Positions 1 through 7,534 are shown, counted from the stretch's first letter. The stretch: DNA of 12,611 nucleotides from an uncultured Clostridia bacterium (GCA_947630775.1 CANRIY010000039.1:1-12611), one strand, 5' to 3'. The notes: generated by a model not told the origin, from the sequence alone. Program-made: numbers and translations.

Positions 1-372
1 TCGGGGGATTATACGGCGGGGGAAGGGTACAGATACGGCTACCGCAGGCAGACGGAGTACTCTTTCGATCCCGCGCCCCGCAAAGTCGGCGTCTACCGCG
101 GGCAGGAGCGGGAGGAAGGCTTTACTTACGGTGCCCAAAAGGCGCCCGTCCGCTTCGGAAATGTGGGAACGGCGCAGAAAACCGCTCCCAAAAAGGACAC
201 TTCCCGCTTCCATGTGGGGTCCCTCGTCAAGCATGCACGCTTCGGCACGGGTGAGGTCGTCGCCATGCGGGGGGAAGGGAGCAATCTCATCATCACCGTG
301 CATTTTGCGGCGGCGGGAAATAAGGATCTGGCGGCGGCGCTCGCGCCCCTCGAAGTTTTGGAGGATCTATGA
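1..372 (+). CDS. pcrA: ATP-dependent DNA helicase PcrA/UvrD, C-terminal fragment
   Basis: This is the 3' end of a gene whose start lies before the window; frame 1 is open from base 1 to the TGA at 370-372, giving 123 residues. No helicase motif is present. The first ~65 residues are a Tyr/Gly/Arg/Lys-rich linker. Residues ~67-120 (RFHVGSLVKHARFGTGEVVA, then VHFAAAGNKDL and APLEVL) match the Tudor-like C-terminal domain of PcrA, which in that family binds RNA polymerase. PcrA is a superfamily 1 3'-5' helicase acting in repair and in removing stalled polymerase or recombinase. The gene directly downstream is ligA, the usual pcrA-ligA pair of Bacillota, which favours PcrA over another UvrD paralogue. 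The stop codon overlaps the ligA start (ATGA), so the two are translationally coupled. Confidence 0.88.
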   Translation, partial: SGDYTAGEGYRYGYRRQTEYSFDPAPRKVGVYRGQEREEGFTYGAQKAPVRFGNVGTAQKTAPKKDTSRFHVGSLVKHARFGTGEVVAMRGEGSNLIITVHFAAAGNKDLAAALAPLEVLEDL

Positions 373-2309
373 ACAGACAGCGGTATCTTGTCGATACGCT
401 CAACAGATGGGCGTATGAATATTATGTGCTCGACGACCCCAGCGTGCCCGACAGGGAGTACGATAAGCTGTACGACGAGCTCAAAGAGCTCGAGCGGGAA
501 TCGGGCGAAGTCTATCCCGATTCTCCCACCCGCCGCGTCGGCGGGGAGCCCGTCAAGAGCTTCGCGCGGCACACCCATATCGCCCGCCTCTACTCGCTCG
601 ACAAGGCTGTCTCGGAAGACGAGCTCTCCGCGTTCTTCACCCGCGTGAAAAAGGCGGACGAGGATGCGGATTATACCGTCGAATATAAATACGACGGGCT
701 CACCGTCTGCCTCACATATGAAAACGGCGCGTTCGTCCGCGCTTCCACCCGCGGCAACGGCGTTGAGGGAGAGGATGTCACGGCGCAGGTACTCACGATC
801 AAGAGCTTCCCCCTGAAGATCTCCTATCAAGGGACGCTCGAAGTGCGCGGCGAGGCGGTCATCCGTCTCTCCGTCCTCGAAAAATACAACGAGCTGCATC
901 CCGCGGAAAAGCTCAAAAACGCCCGCAACGCGGCGGCGGGGGCGGTGAGGAATCTCGACCCCGCGATGACGGCCGGGCGCGGCGTGGAGATCCTCTTTTA
1001 CGACGTCAACTACATGAGCGAAGATCCCGTCTCCTCGCAGACGGAGGCAATGGACTTTCTGAAGAGGGAAGGGTTCAAAGTCTTCTCCTATTTCAAGATC
1101 TGCACGAGCGGGGAAGAAGTGCGGGAAGCGGTGGACGAGATCGAGGTCGGCCGCCGCAAGATCGACTATCTCACGGACGGCGCGGTCATCAAGGTGAACG
1201 GGGTTGCCGTGCGCGAGAAGATGGGATTTACCGATAAATTCCCCCGCTGGGCGATCGCCTACAAGTTCGAAGCCGAGGAAGCGGAGACGACGGTGAAAAA
1301 GGTCGTCTGGCAGGTCGGGCGGACGGGAAAACTCACGCCGCTCGCGCTCGTCGCGCCCGTGGAGCTCGGGGGAGCGACCGTTCGGCGTGCGACGCTCAAC
1401 AACTTCGGCGACATTCAGAGGAAGAACGTGCGCTTAGGTTCCAAGGTGCTCATCCGCCGCTCCAACGAGGTGATCCCCGAGATCTTGGGCGCAATCGACG
1501 ATACCATGTCCGAGACCCCCCCGATAGAAAAGCCGTCCGTCTGCCCTTACTGCGGGAGCAAAGCGGAGGAGATCGGGGCGAATCTTTTCTGCCCGAACAG
1601 GGATTGCCCGCCCCGCGTTGTGCAAAAACTCACCCATTATTGCACGAAGAACGCCGCGGATGTGGAGGGCATGTCCGAGGCGACGATCCAGCTTCTCTAC
1701 GAAAAGAAGGGATTGAGAAGATTTTCGGACCTTTACCGCCTCACGGAGGAGAGCTTCGCGGGGCTCGATGGGTTCAAGGAGAAAAAGATCGGGAACCTTC
1801 TCACCGCGATCGAAAAGAGCAAAAAGATCACCCTCGAGCGCTTTTTGTATGCCCTCGGCATCGGGCAGATCGGGCGGGTCGCCGCACGCGACCTTGCGAA
1901 ATTCGGCAGTATCGAAAAGATCGCCGCGCTCACTTATGAGGAGCTTGTCGCGCTCGAAAACATCGGAGACGTAACGGCGCGCGGGATCCTTGCTTACTTT
2001 GCAGACCCCGAAAACAGCGCGGAGCTTGCCCGCTTGAAAGAGGCGGGCGTGGAAGTATACGCAAAAGAACGCGCCGCAGAGGGCGTCTTTGCGGGGCAGA
2101 CGGTGGTGCTCACGGGCTCCCTTGCCTCCTTCTCCCGTACCGAGGCGCAGAAGCGCATCGAAGCGCTCGGTGGCGTTGCGGCGAGCTCCGTCACGGGGAA
2201 CACGACGCTCGTGATCGCAGGCGAGAAGGCGGGCAGCAAGCTCGACAAGGCCAAAAAATTAGGCATCCCCGTCATCGGCGAAGAGGAATTTTTGAAAATG
2301 TTGGAGTGA
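369..2309 (+). CDS. ligA: NAD+-dependent DNA ligase LigA
   Basis: This 646-aa protein, slightly shorter than the usual ~670, seals DNA nicks using NAD+ in replication and repair. Domain Ia (residues ~1-60, YEYYVLDDPSVPDREYDKLY) binds NMN. The adenylation domain carries the KYDG motif with catalytic Lys107, STRGNGVEGEDVT, the KNARNAAAGAVRNLDP block and RWAIAYKFEAEEAET. An OB fold follows (QVGRTGKLTPLALVAPVELGG), then a four-Cys zinc finger (C392, C395, C408, C413), helix-hairpin-helix repeats (~430-540) and a C-terminal BRCT domain (~573-646). Two blocks depart from the textbook sequence: ATLNN where most have ATLHN, and RRSNEVIP where most have RAGDVIP. I believe such variants occur in Clostridia. 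The start overlaps the pcrA stop by 4 bp, with GGAGG at 360-364. Confidence 0.97.
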   Translation: MNRQRYLVDTLNRWAYEYYVLDDPSVPDREYDKLYDELKELERESGEVYPDSPTRRVGGEPVKSFARHTHIARLYSLDKAVSEDELSAFFTRVKKADEDADYTVEYKYDGLTVCLTYENGAFVRASTRGNGVEGEDVTAQVLTIKSFPLKISYQGTLEVRGEAVIRLSVLEKYNELHPAEKLKNARNAAAGAVRNLDPAMTAGRGVEILFYDVNYMSEDPVSSQTEAMDFLKREGFKVFSYFKICTSGEEVREAVDEIEVGRRKIDYLTDGAVIKVNGVAVREKMGFTDKFPRWAIAYKFEAEEAETTVKKVVWQVGRTGKLTPLALVAPVELGGATVRRATLNNFGDIQRKNVRLGSKVLIRRSNEVIPEILGAIDDTMSETPPIEKPSVCPYCGSKAEEIGANLFCPNRDCPPRVVQKLTHYCTKNAADVEGMSEATIQLLYEKKGLRRFSDLYRLTEESFAGLDGFKEKKIGNLLTAIEKSKKITLERFLYALGIGQIGRVAARDLAKFGSIEKIAALTYEELVALENIGDVTARGILAYFADPENSAELARLKEAGVEVYAKERAAEGVFAGQTVVLTGSLASFSRTEAQKRIEALGGVAASSVTGNTTLVIAGEKAGSKLDKAKKLGIPVIGEEEFLKMLE

Positions 2310-2317
2310 GGGGGCGG

Positions 2318-2414
2318 TTCCTCATTCCGAGCCCCCGTAGGGGCGAGTGAATCCCCTCATAAGTATGGGCGCCCGTGGGTCTATGAGATCCGCTCGCTTC
2401 GCTCGGGATGAGGA
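2318..2414 (+). repeat. 97-bp dispersed repeat with terminal inverted repeats, copy A
   Basis: By hand alignment, about 87 of 97 bases match the reverse complement of 7361-7457. The ends form an imperfect terminal inverted repeat: tcctcattccgag at 2319-2331 against ctcgggatgagga at 2402-2414, 12 of 13 pairing. An inner hairpin lies in the first third (gagccccc/ggggc). There is no coding capacity. It looks like a miniature inverted-repeat or REP-like element; no clear target-site duplication is visible at its edges. Confidence 0.8.
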
Positions 2415-2441
2415 AAAGGGGAGAGCAGTACGCTGTAGCGG

Positions 2442-2562
2442 CGGGATCCTTCGGGACATTCTCCCGCGAACTTCGTTCTTTTTCACTGTCTACTTCGCGC
2501 CAAGGGCGGCGCTCGTGCCGCGCTTCGACAACAAAAGAACGTGCGCGCGGGGCAGGATGACG
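2442..2562 (+). repeat. Repeat module bounded by cgggatccttc and caggatgacg
   Basis: The two ends are the exact reverse complement of the ends of the shorter element at 7498-7534, so this appears to be a long form of the same family. Inside are a 9-bp perfect stem (cgttctttt at 2474-2482 with aaaagaacg at 2533-2541) and a GC-rich inner hairpin (gcggc/gccgc). The stretch 2485-2521 shares the blocks actgtct, acttcgcgc and gcgctcgtgccgc with 10953-11006, suggesting a composite of two repeat families. Confidence 0.6.
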
Positions 2563-2618
2563 CCGCCCTCTCCTCGCGGCAAAAATTCGTCTGGGGGAGA
2601 GATTTGGGCGAATTTTGC

Positions 2619-2647
2619 TTGACCGTCCCGCGCGCGTGTGTTATAAT
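2619..2647 (+). promoter_or_regulatory. Sigma-A-type promoter for yicC-gmk-rpoZ
   Basis: TTGACC at 2619-2624 (5 of 6 to TTGACA) and a perfect TATAAT at 2642-2647 are separated by exactly 17 bp. Transcription should start near 2654, giving a leader of about 20 nt before the yicC ATG at 2676. A GGAGAGG ribosome binding site lies at 2659-2665. It is the only near-consensus promoter I found in the window. Confidence 0.85.
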
Positions 2648-2675
2648 GGTCGAAAATCGGAGAGGCGTTTTTCCT

Positions 2676-3548
2676 ATGTACAGCATGACAGGTTACGGAA
2701 AAGGGGAATACCGCGAGGCGGGGCTCGAGCTCACCGTCGAGGTGAAGTCTGTCAACAACCGTTATCTCGATATCGCCGTCAAGAGCCCGCGCATCTTCCT
2801 CTGCGCCGAAGAATTGATCCGCGCCACGGTGAGAAAATATCTCTCCCGCGGGCATATCGACGTGTTTGTGAGCTATTCCGATAAGCGGGAAAAGCCCCGT
2901 ACGATCACCGTGGACTGGAACACCGTTTCCGCCTATATGAAGGCGGCGGAAGAGATCTCCGCTGCATATCCCGCCCTCGAAAAGGACGCGACGCTCTCCT
3001 TCTTCCTGCGCCTTCCCGACGCGGTGAAGGCGGACGACGTGTCGGGTGCGGACGGCGAATTGCTCTCCGCCCTCGAAACCGCTTGCGGAAAAGCGCTCGA
3101 AGCGCTCTCGAGCATGCGCCATGCCGAAGGGGAACGCCTGAAAACCGATTTGATCTCCCGCATGGGAACGATCGGGACGCTTCGCGACAAGATCGCGCTC
3201 CGTGCCCCGTCCGTCGCGGAGGAATACAGAAAGAAACTTTCCGAACGCATCGGGGAATATCTTGCGGGCAAGGTGGACGAGACGCGGATCTTGACGGAGG
3301 CCGCCGTCTTTGCCGATAAGTGCAATATCGATGAGGAACTCACCCGCCTCTCCTCGCACATCACGGAGTTTTACGCGATCTGCGAGAGTGAAACGGTGGG
3401 CAGGAAGCTCGACTTCCTCATTCAGGAGTTCAACCGCGAGTGCAATACGATCTGCTCCAAGTCCTGTGATAAGGAAGTCACAACCCTTGCGCTCGAAATG
3501 AAGAACGAGATCGAAAAAGTACGCGAACAAATTCAGAATCTGGAGTAA
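2676..3548 (+). CDS. yicC: YicC/YloC family endoribonuclease
   Basis: This 290-aa protein matches the YicC/YloC family at both ends and in length (~290). Members are reported to be endoribonucleases involved in RNA turnover. Visible motifs are MTGYG (4-8), VNNRYLD (26-32), EGERL (151-155), EELTRLSSH (220-228), GRKLDFLIQEFNRE (242-255) and the C-terminal REQIQNLE. The start at 2676 is chosen because family members begin M-x-S-M-T-G-(Y/F)-G and a strong promoter plus GGAGAGG lie just upstream; the frame is open further back, but only into repeat DNA. The helix usually reading REANTIGSK reads RECNTICSKSC here, placing Cys256, Cys260 and Cys264 four residues apart. gmk follows after 3 bp. In B. 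subtilis remA lies between them and is absent here. Confidence 0.93.
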   Translation: MYSMTGYGKGEYREAGLELTVEVKSVNNRYLDIAVKSPRIFLCAEELIRATVRKYLSRGHIDVFVSYSDKREKPRTITVDWNTVSAYMKAAEEISAAYPALEKDATLSFFLRLPDAVKADDVSGADGELLSALETACGKALEALSSMRHAEGERLKTDLISRMGTIGTLRDKIALRAPSVAEEYRKKLSERIGEYLAGKVDETRILTEAAVFADKCNIDEELTRLSSHITEFYAICESETVGRKLDFLIQEFNRECNTICSKSCDKEVTTLALEMKNEIEKVREQIQNLE

Positions 3549-3551
3549 CGA

Positions 3552-4112
3552 ATGAGGAATATACCCATTGTCATCTCGGGCCCTTCGGGGGTCGGGAAGG
3601 GCACGATCGTCAAGGAACTCTTGAAGAAAGATCCCACCCTCGTGGAGTCCGTTTCCATGACGACCCGCGCACCCCGTCCGGGGGAAGTCTCGGGGAAAAC
3701 TTACATCTATGTCACGAGAGAGGACTTTGAGCGGCGGATCCGCGAAAATGATTTTCTCGAATACGACGAGCATTTCAGCGGTCTCTACGGCACCCCCCGT
3801 TCCTTTGTGGAAGAGCAGCTGAAAAAGACGTCCGTCATTCTCGAGATCGATGTCGTGGGCGGCCTCAACGCCAAAAAACTGCTCGAGAATACCCTTCTCA
3901 TCTTCATCGATCCGCCCTCCAAGGAGGAGCTCATCGAGCGGCTGAAAAAGCGCGGCACGGAGTCCGAACAGGCGCTCCGCGAGCGGCTCCAGCGGGTGAA
4001 GTACGAGATGATCATGCGCGACCAGTACGATTATACGGTACTGAACGACGATCTGGACAGGGCGGTGGAGGAAGTTCTCTCCATCATCGAAAATGAAAGA
4101 AACAAGGAGTGA
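3552..4112 (+). CDS. gmk: Guanylate kinase
   Basis: This 186-aa protein phosphorylates GMP/dGMP to GDP/dGDP with ATP, an essential step in GTP supply. The P-loop GPSGVGKG is at residues 10-17. The GMP-binding segment SMTTRAPRPGEVSGKTY and the LYGTP motif are intact. EIDVVGGLNAKK replaces the usual EIDVQGA, a mild substitution of Gln by Val. The lid RLKKRGTESEQALRERL and the C-terminal YDYTVLNDDLDRAVEE are typical. Length is close to the family norm (~190-205). The ATG is 3 nt after the yicC stop, with GGAG (3542-3545) inside the end of yicC, so the two are probably translationally coupled. rpoZ follows after 6 bp, the classic gmk-rpoZ pair. Confidence 0.97.
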   Translation: MRNIPIVISGPSGVGKGTIVKELLKKDPTLVESVSMTTRAPRPGEVSGKTYIYVTREDFERRIRENDFLEYDEHFSGLYGTPRSFVEEQLKKTSVILEIDVVGGLNAKKLLENTLLIFIDPPSKEELIERLKKRGTESEQALRERLQRVKYEMIMRDQYDYTVLNDDLDRAVEEVLSIIENERNKE

Positions 4113-4118
4113 AAAGAT

Positions 4119-4340
4119 ATGATCAACGAACCTTCTGTAGACGCGCTTGTGCGCAAACTCGGCACGGAAGAGGAACCCGCCAGCAAATACGAACTTTGCA
4201 TTCTCATCGCCAAACGCACGCGGCAGATCATCGAACAGATGCAATCCACGGGCGCGACGGAGCTCCCCGGCAAGCAAAAGGAGATCGTCCTTGCCTGTCA
4301 GGAAGTCATGAACGGCAAAGTAAAATTCGCAAGAGACTGA
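4119..4340 (+). CDS. rpoZ: DNA-directed RNA polymerase subunit omega
   Basis: This 73-aa protein fits the small omega subunit, which helps fold and hold the beta' subunit in RNA polymerase. It has the short N-terminal EPSVDALVRKL, the conserved SKYELCILIAKRTRQII (usual form SKYELV..AAKRARQ) and a C-terminal acidic/basic helix (IVLACQEVMNGKVKF). AAGGAG at 4104-4109 overlaps the end of gmk and gives good spacing to the ATG at 4119. Identification rests on the omega helix motif plus the position right after gmk. An intrinsic terminator follows at once. Confidence 0.93.
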   Translation: MINEPSVDALVRKLGTEEEPASKYELCILIAKRTRQIIEQMQSTGATELPGKQKEIVLACQEVMNGKVKFARD

Positions 4341-4346
4341 AAAACT

Positions 4347-4371
4347 CCCCGTCAACGCGGGGTTGTTTTTT
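4347..4371 (+). terminator. Intrinsic terminator after rpoZ
   Basis: The stem ccccg (4347-4351) pairs with cgggg (4358-4362) around a 6-nt loop, followed by ttg and six T (4366-4371). It begins 7 bp after the rpoZ stop. It should end or attenuate the yicC-gmk-rpoZ transcript, leaving priA-def partly dependent on readthrough or a promoter of its own. I see no good promoter between here and priA. Confidence 0.7.
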
Positions 4372-4429
4372 CATTCGTCCCGCCCTATGCGCGGCGGTTC
4401 GGACATGGTAGGCAGTGCACGGAAATTTT

Positions 4430-6598
4430 ATGATCGCGGAAGTCATCGTAGACGTTGCGCACAGCGACGTCGATAAGATCTTTGATTATGAATGCGGCGA
4501 AGAGGCCGCCGCGGGCATGCGCGTCGTCGTCCCCTTCGGGAACAGGACGGAGACGGGCTTTGTCATGCGCGTGAAGGAGCACACCGACTGTCCGCCCGAA
4601 AAACTCAGAAAGATCTACCGCGTCGAGGACGGCCTGCCTGCGATCAACCCCGAATGTTTGCTCCTTGCCCAAAAAATTTCTTCGCGCTATCTTTGCCCGA
4701 TGGCGCTCTCCCTGCGCCTCTTTCTCCCCGCCGAAATGCGGACGGGCAAGGTGGATAAGACTTATCGCGAATACGTCCGTCTCGCGGCGGAACTTCCCTT
4801 TGTCAACCCAAGAGCCACGGCACAGCTTGCGTGCATCCGATATCTGGAAGAACACGGCGAAACGCCTGCCGCGGAGCTCAGAAAGCGTTTCCCTTCCGCC
4901 GTGGGCGCCCTCAGAAAGAGCGGGGCGCTTATCATTGAGAAGAAGCGCATCATGCGCAGACCCTATGAGGACGTTGCGGGGGGTGCGGAAGAGCACATTT
5001 TGACGCCCGCGCAGGAACATGCCGTTACAACGGTCAAGGAGACCCAAAAAACCGTGACCCTGCTTCACGGCGTGACGGGAAGCGGCAAGACGGAAGTGTA
5101 TCTCACGCTCATCGCCGCCGCCCTCAGAGAGGGGAAGACCGCACTCTTTCTGGTGCCCGAAATTTCTTTGACGCCGCAGATGTTTTCCAAACTCCGCGGC
5201 AGATTCCGCCGCCGCGTCGCCATTCTGCACAGCGGGCTCTCCGCGGGGGAGCGGTTCGACGAATGGGAACGCCTGCGGACAGGGGAAGCGCGGATCGCCG
5301 TCGGGGCGCGTTCCGCAGTCTTTGCGCCCGTCGAAAATATCGGGCTCATCGTCATCGACGAGGAACACGACGGAAGCTACTCCTCCGAGACTTCCCCCCG
5401 CTACAATACGTTTGATATCGCATATCTCCGTGCGAAATACAACGGCTGCAAGCTCGTGCTCGGCAGTGCGACGCCCTCCGTCGAGACCTACCGCCGCGCA
5501 AAGGAAGGGGAATTCGAGCTCATTTCGATGCCGGACAGGATCAACGCCCGCCCCATGCCCAAGGTGGAGCTCGTCGATATGCGCCGCGAGGTGCGGCGGG
5601 GAAACGCGACGCCCTTTTCCCTTTCTCTGCGCGAAAAACTCAAAACTTGCCTTGAAAAGGGGAATCAGGCGATCATTTTCCTCAACCGCAGGGGGTATTC
5701 CCAGACGGTCATGTGCCGCGACTGCGGGCATGTCGTCAAATGCGAGAGCTGCGACGTCGCGCTCACCTATCACAGCGAAGAGGATTGCCTGAAATGCCAC
5801 TATTGCGGCGCAAGATACAAGCCCCTCTCCGCCTGCCCCGCATGCGGGGGAACGCATATCCACTACATGGGAACGGGGACCCAGCGCGTGGCGGGGGAAC
5901 TGAAAAAGCTCTATCCCGCGGCGCGGATCCTGCGCATGGATCTGGATACGACGAGCGGGAAAGAGGGACATTATAAAATTCTGAAACAGTTTGCGGAGCG
6001 TTCCGCCGACATCCTTGTCGGGACGCAGATGGTCGCGAAGGGGCACGATTTCCCTGCCGTCACCCTCGTGGGGATCCTCGACGCGGACATGAGCCTGCAT
6101 TTTCCCGATTACCGCAGCGGAGAGAGGACCTTCCAGCTCATCACGCAGGTTGCGGGCAGGAGCGGGCGTGCGGGCGCGGAGGGCGAGGTCGTCCTTCAGA
6201 CCTATGACCCCGAAAATTACATTTTGCGGTTTGCCGCCAAGTACGACTATGAGGGCTTTTACGAACACGAGATCTCCATGCGCGCCGCAACGATGTTCCC
6301 GCCCTTTGTGAAGGTTGTCCGCGTCATGGTGACGGGGGAGGACGAGAAAGAGACCGTTGAGGCGCTCCGCTCCGTCTATGAAAAACTCCAAAGGATCTAT
6401 GCGGCGCACGAGGAGGAGTTCCTCTTTTTCAACAGGATGCACGCGCCCATCAAGCGCATCCAGAATAAATTCCGCTATCAGGTACTCATGCGCATGACGC
6501 CCAAAGGCCCCCTGAAAGAGGTCTATGCCGCCGCCATGGAAGAAAAATACAAAAACGTGCTCGTGTATGTGGAAGAAAATCCGAGCAATCTGAGCTGA
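4430..6598 (+). CDS. priA: Primosomal protein N', replication restart helicase PriA
   Basis: PriA recognises stalled forks and reloads the replisome. From the ATG at 4430 it has 722 aa. The N-terminal DNA-binding domain (MIAEVIVDVAHSDVDKIFDY, then VVPFGNRTETGFV) is followed by Walker A GVTGSGKT (214-221), PEISLTPQM, the DEEH box (310-313), GSATPS and IIFLNRRGYS. The zinc region has eight expected cysteines in four CxxC pairs (429/432, 438/441, 456/459, 469/472) plus an extra Cys453. Motifs V/VI read GTQMVAKGHDFP and QVAGRSGRAG. A GTG at 4415 would add MHGNF, but family members usually begin at MIAEV; neither start has a strong ribosome binding site. In B. subtilis coaBC lies between rpoZ and priA; here it is absent. 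Confidence 0.96.
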   Translation: MIAEVIVDVAHSDVDKIFDYECGEEAAAGMRVVVPFGNRTETGFVMRVKEHTDCPPEKLRKIYRVEDGLPAINPECLLLAQKISSRYLCPMALSLRLFLPAEMRTGKVDKTYREYVRLAAELPFVNPRATAQLACIRYLEEHGETPAAELRKRFPSAVGALRKSGALIIEKKRIMRRPYEDVAGGAEEHILTPAQEHAVTTVKETQKTVTLLHGVTGSGKTEVYLTLIAAALREGKTALFLVPEISLTPQMFSKLRGRFRRRVAILHSGLSAGERFDEWERLRTGEARIAVGARSAVFAPVENIGLIVIDEEHDGSYSSETSPRYNTFDIAYLRAKYNGCKLVLGSATPSVETYRRAKEGEFELISMPDRINARPMPKVELVDMRREVRRGNATPFSLSLREKLKTCLEKGNQAIIFLNRRGYSQTVMCRDCGHVVKCESCDVALTYHSEEDCLKCHYCGARYKPLSACPACGGTHIHYMGTGTQRVAGELKKLYPAARILRMDLDTTSGKEGHYKILKQFAERSADILVGTQMVAKGHDFPAVTLVGILDADMSLHFPDYRSGERTFQLITQVAGRSGRAGAEGEVVLQTYDPENYILRFAAKYDYEGFYEHEISMRAATMFPPFVKVVRVMVTGEDEKETVEALRSVYEKLQRIYAAHEEEFLFFNRMHAPIKRIQNKFRYQVLMRMTPKGPLKEVYAAAMEEKYKNVLVYVEENPSNLS

Positions 6599-6607
6599 GG
6601 TGAAGAT

Positions 6608-7060
6608 ATGATCCGTGAAGTCGTACAGGTCGGGGATCCCGTTTTACGCAAGAAATGCGAAAAAGTGACCCGCTTCGACGAAAACTTAGCTGCCCTTCTC
6701 GACGACTTGAAGGATACCGTCTTAAAGGAAGAGGGCGCGGGGCTTGCGGCGCCGCAGGTGGGCGTTTCCGTCCGCGCGTTCGTCGTCAATGTGGACGAGG
6801 GGTATTTTGAGTTCGTCAATCCCGTCTTTGTATGGCAGAAGGGGGAGCAGACGGGGGCGGAAGGGTGCCTCTCCGTCCGCGGCAAGGCGGGCACCGTCAC
6901 ACGGCCGAACAAAGTCAAGGTCGTCTTTTCGGACAGAAAGGGGGACCGCTATTCCCTCGTCGCACAGGGCTTTTTCGCCCGCGCGATCTGCCACGAAGCG
7001 GACCACCTCGACGGCATTTTATATACCGATAAGGCGAAAAATGTAAGAGACGCGGAGTAA
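6608..7060 (+). CDS. def: Peptide deformylase
   Basis: This 150-aa metalloenzyme removes the formyl group from the N-terminal Met of new proteins, reversing the action of Fmt. All three family motifs are present: GAGLAAPQ (43-50, motif I), EGCLS (85-89, motif II, with metal ligand Cys87) and HEADH (129-133, motif III, with His129, His133 and catalytic Glu130). The residue before HExxH is Cys rather than the more common Gln. The short length and lack of a long C-terminal helix fit the compact type of deformylase. GAGGTG overlapping the priA stop precedes the ATG, with a gap of 9 bp, so it is probably cotranscribed with priA. fmt, normally next door, is 514 bp away here. Confidence 0.96.
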   Translation: MIREVVQVGDPVLRKKCEKVTRFDENLAALLDDLKDTVLKEEGAGLAAPQVGVSVRAFVVNVDEGYFEFVNPVFVWQKGEQTGAEGCLSVRGKAGTVTRPNKVKVVFSDRKGDRYSLVAQGFFARAICHEADHLDGILYTDKAKNVRDAE

Positions 7061-7070
7061 GAGCTTGTTT

Positions 7071-7106
7071 CGCTCGATTTCTTTGCTGCGCAAAGAAATA
7101 CGAGCG
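7071..7106 (+). repeat. Strong hairpin just after def
   Basis: cgctcg plus atttctttg (7071-7085) pairs with caaagaaat, one unpaired A, then cgagcg (7091-7106), a 15-bp stem with one bulge and a 5-nt loop. It starts 11 bp after the def stop. There is no T tract on the 3' side, so it is more likely to protect the mRNA 3' end or be a mobile repeat than to act as a classical terminator. Confidence 0.6.
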
Positions 7107-7186
7107 AGGGGTTAGTTCTTTTGCCTTGTAAAAGCAATTCGGCCGCCCCTTTTCTGTTTCACAGGACATTAAGCCGAAAGGGTTCG

Positions 7187-7352
7187 GCAAATTGAGTCGC
7201 CCACGGCGGAAGTGAATTCCGCCTAAGGCAAGAAATTTTAGAACAAAGGGCAACCCTTGCCCACCCCTCGAGGGCACCCGAAGGGCGTGCCTTGTGCTGT
7301 GGGTGGCACGGCTGCCCTTGCCGTGACGGAAGGGGTGTCGTTCTCAATTACG
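7187..7352 (+). repeat. MITE-like element with ATTGAG/CTCAAT ends
   Basis: The left end (caaattgagtcgcccac, from 7188) and right end (ggggtgtcgttctcaattacg) are imperfect inverted copies sharing aattgag and a nearby cga block. The 11-mer ttctcaattac at 7341-7351 recurs exactly at 12592-12602 next to ggggcgac, which supports a dispersed family. Internal hairpins include ggcggaa/ttccgcc (7205-7223 region) and gggcaa/ttgccc. It has no coding potential. The boundaries are approximate. Confidence 0.45.
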
Positions 7353-7360
7353 TCATTTTG

Positions 7361-7457
7361 TCCTCATCCCGAGCGAAGCGAGCGGATCTCATAGACCCAC
7401 AAACGTCCGTACTTAAGAGGGGATTCACTCGCCCCTTGCGGGGCTCGGAATGAGGGA
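7361..7457 (-). repeat. 97-bp dispersed repeat, copy B (inverted)
   Basis: This is the reverse-orientation partner of 2318-2414, about 87 of 97 matching by eye. The longest identical block covers roughly its first 37 bases here (7361-7397), including the gagcgaagcgagcgg segment. The differences cluster around 7401-7412 and in the small hairpin loop near 7436-7439. The tcctcatcccgag and ctcggaatgaggga ends form the same terminal inverted repeat as in copy A. Confidence 0.8.
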
Positions 7458-7497
7458 TCTCTCGAAGCCCCGACCCCTCGGCTCCCCAGCGCCCCCG

Positions 7498-7534
7498 CGT
7501 CATCCTGAACCCCCGCAGGGGGTGAAGGATCCCG
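7498..7534 (-). repeat. Short hairpin repeat, GTCATCCTGA/GAAGGATCC type
   Basis: The ends cgtcatcctg (7498-7507) and gaaggatcccg (7524-7534) enclose a perfect 6-bp stem accccc/gggggt with loop gca. The same ends in reverse bound the longer module at 2442-2562. Sequences of the form GATCCTTC...GTCATCCTGA are, to my knowledge, widespread palindromic repeats in bacterial intergenic DNA. Confidence 0.6.

Larger units (their letters stand above)
2310..2675 (+). other. 366-bp ligA-yicC intergenic region
   Basis: No gene is supported here. The region holds a 97-bp repeat (2318-2414), a second repeat module (2442-2562) with a long internal hairpin, and the yicC promoter and leader (2619-2675). Open frames crossing it have no credible ribosome binding site and encode low-complexity Arg/Ser-rich peptides typical of GC-rich shadow frames. 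Confidence 0.8.

Noticed and set aside
2541..2675. N-terminal extension of yicC by 45 codons
   Set aside because: The extension includes the promoter and repeat DNA; family members start at MxSMTGYG.
2490..4355. 621-codon open frame on the - strand antisense to yicC, gmk and rpoZ
   Set aside because: It runs opposite three firmly identified genes, has no recognisable domain, and is rich in His/Arg/Phe/Asp in the way antisense shadow frames of GC-rich genes are.
4385..6442. 685-codon open frame on the - strand antisense to priA
   Set aside because: It is explained by codon bias of priA on the other strand; there is no domain, and priA has every family motif.
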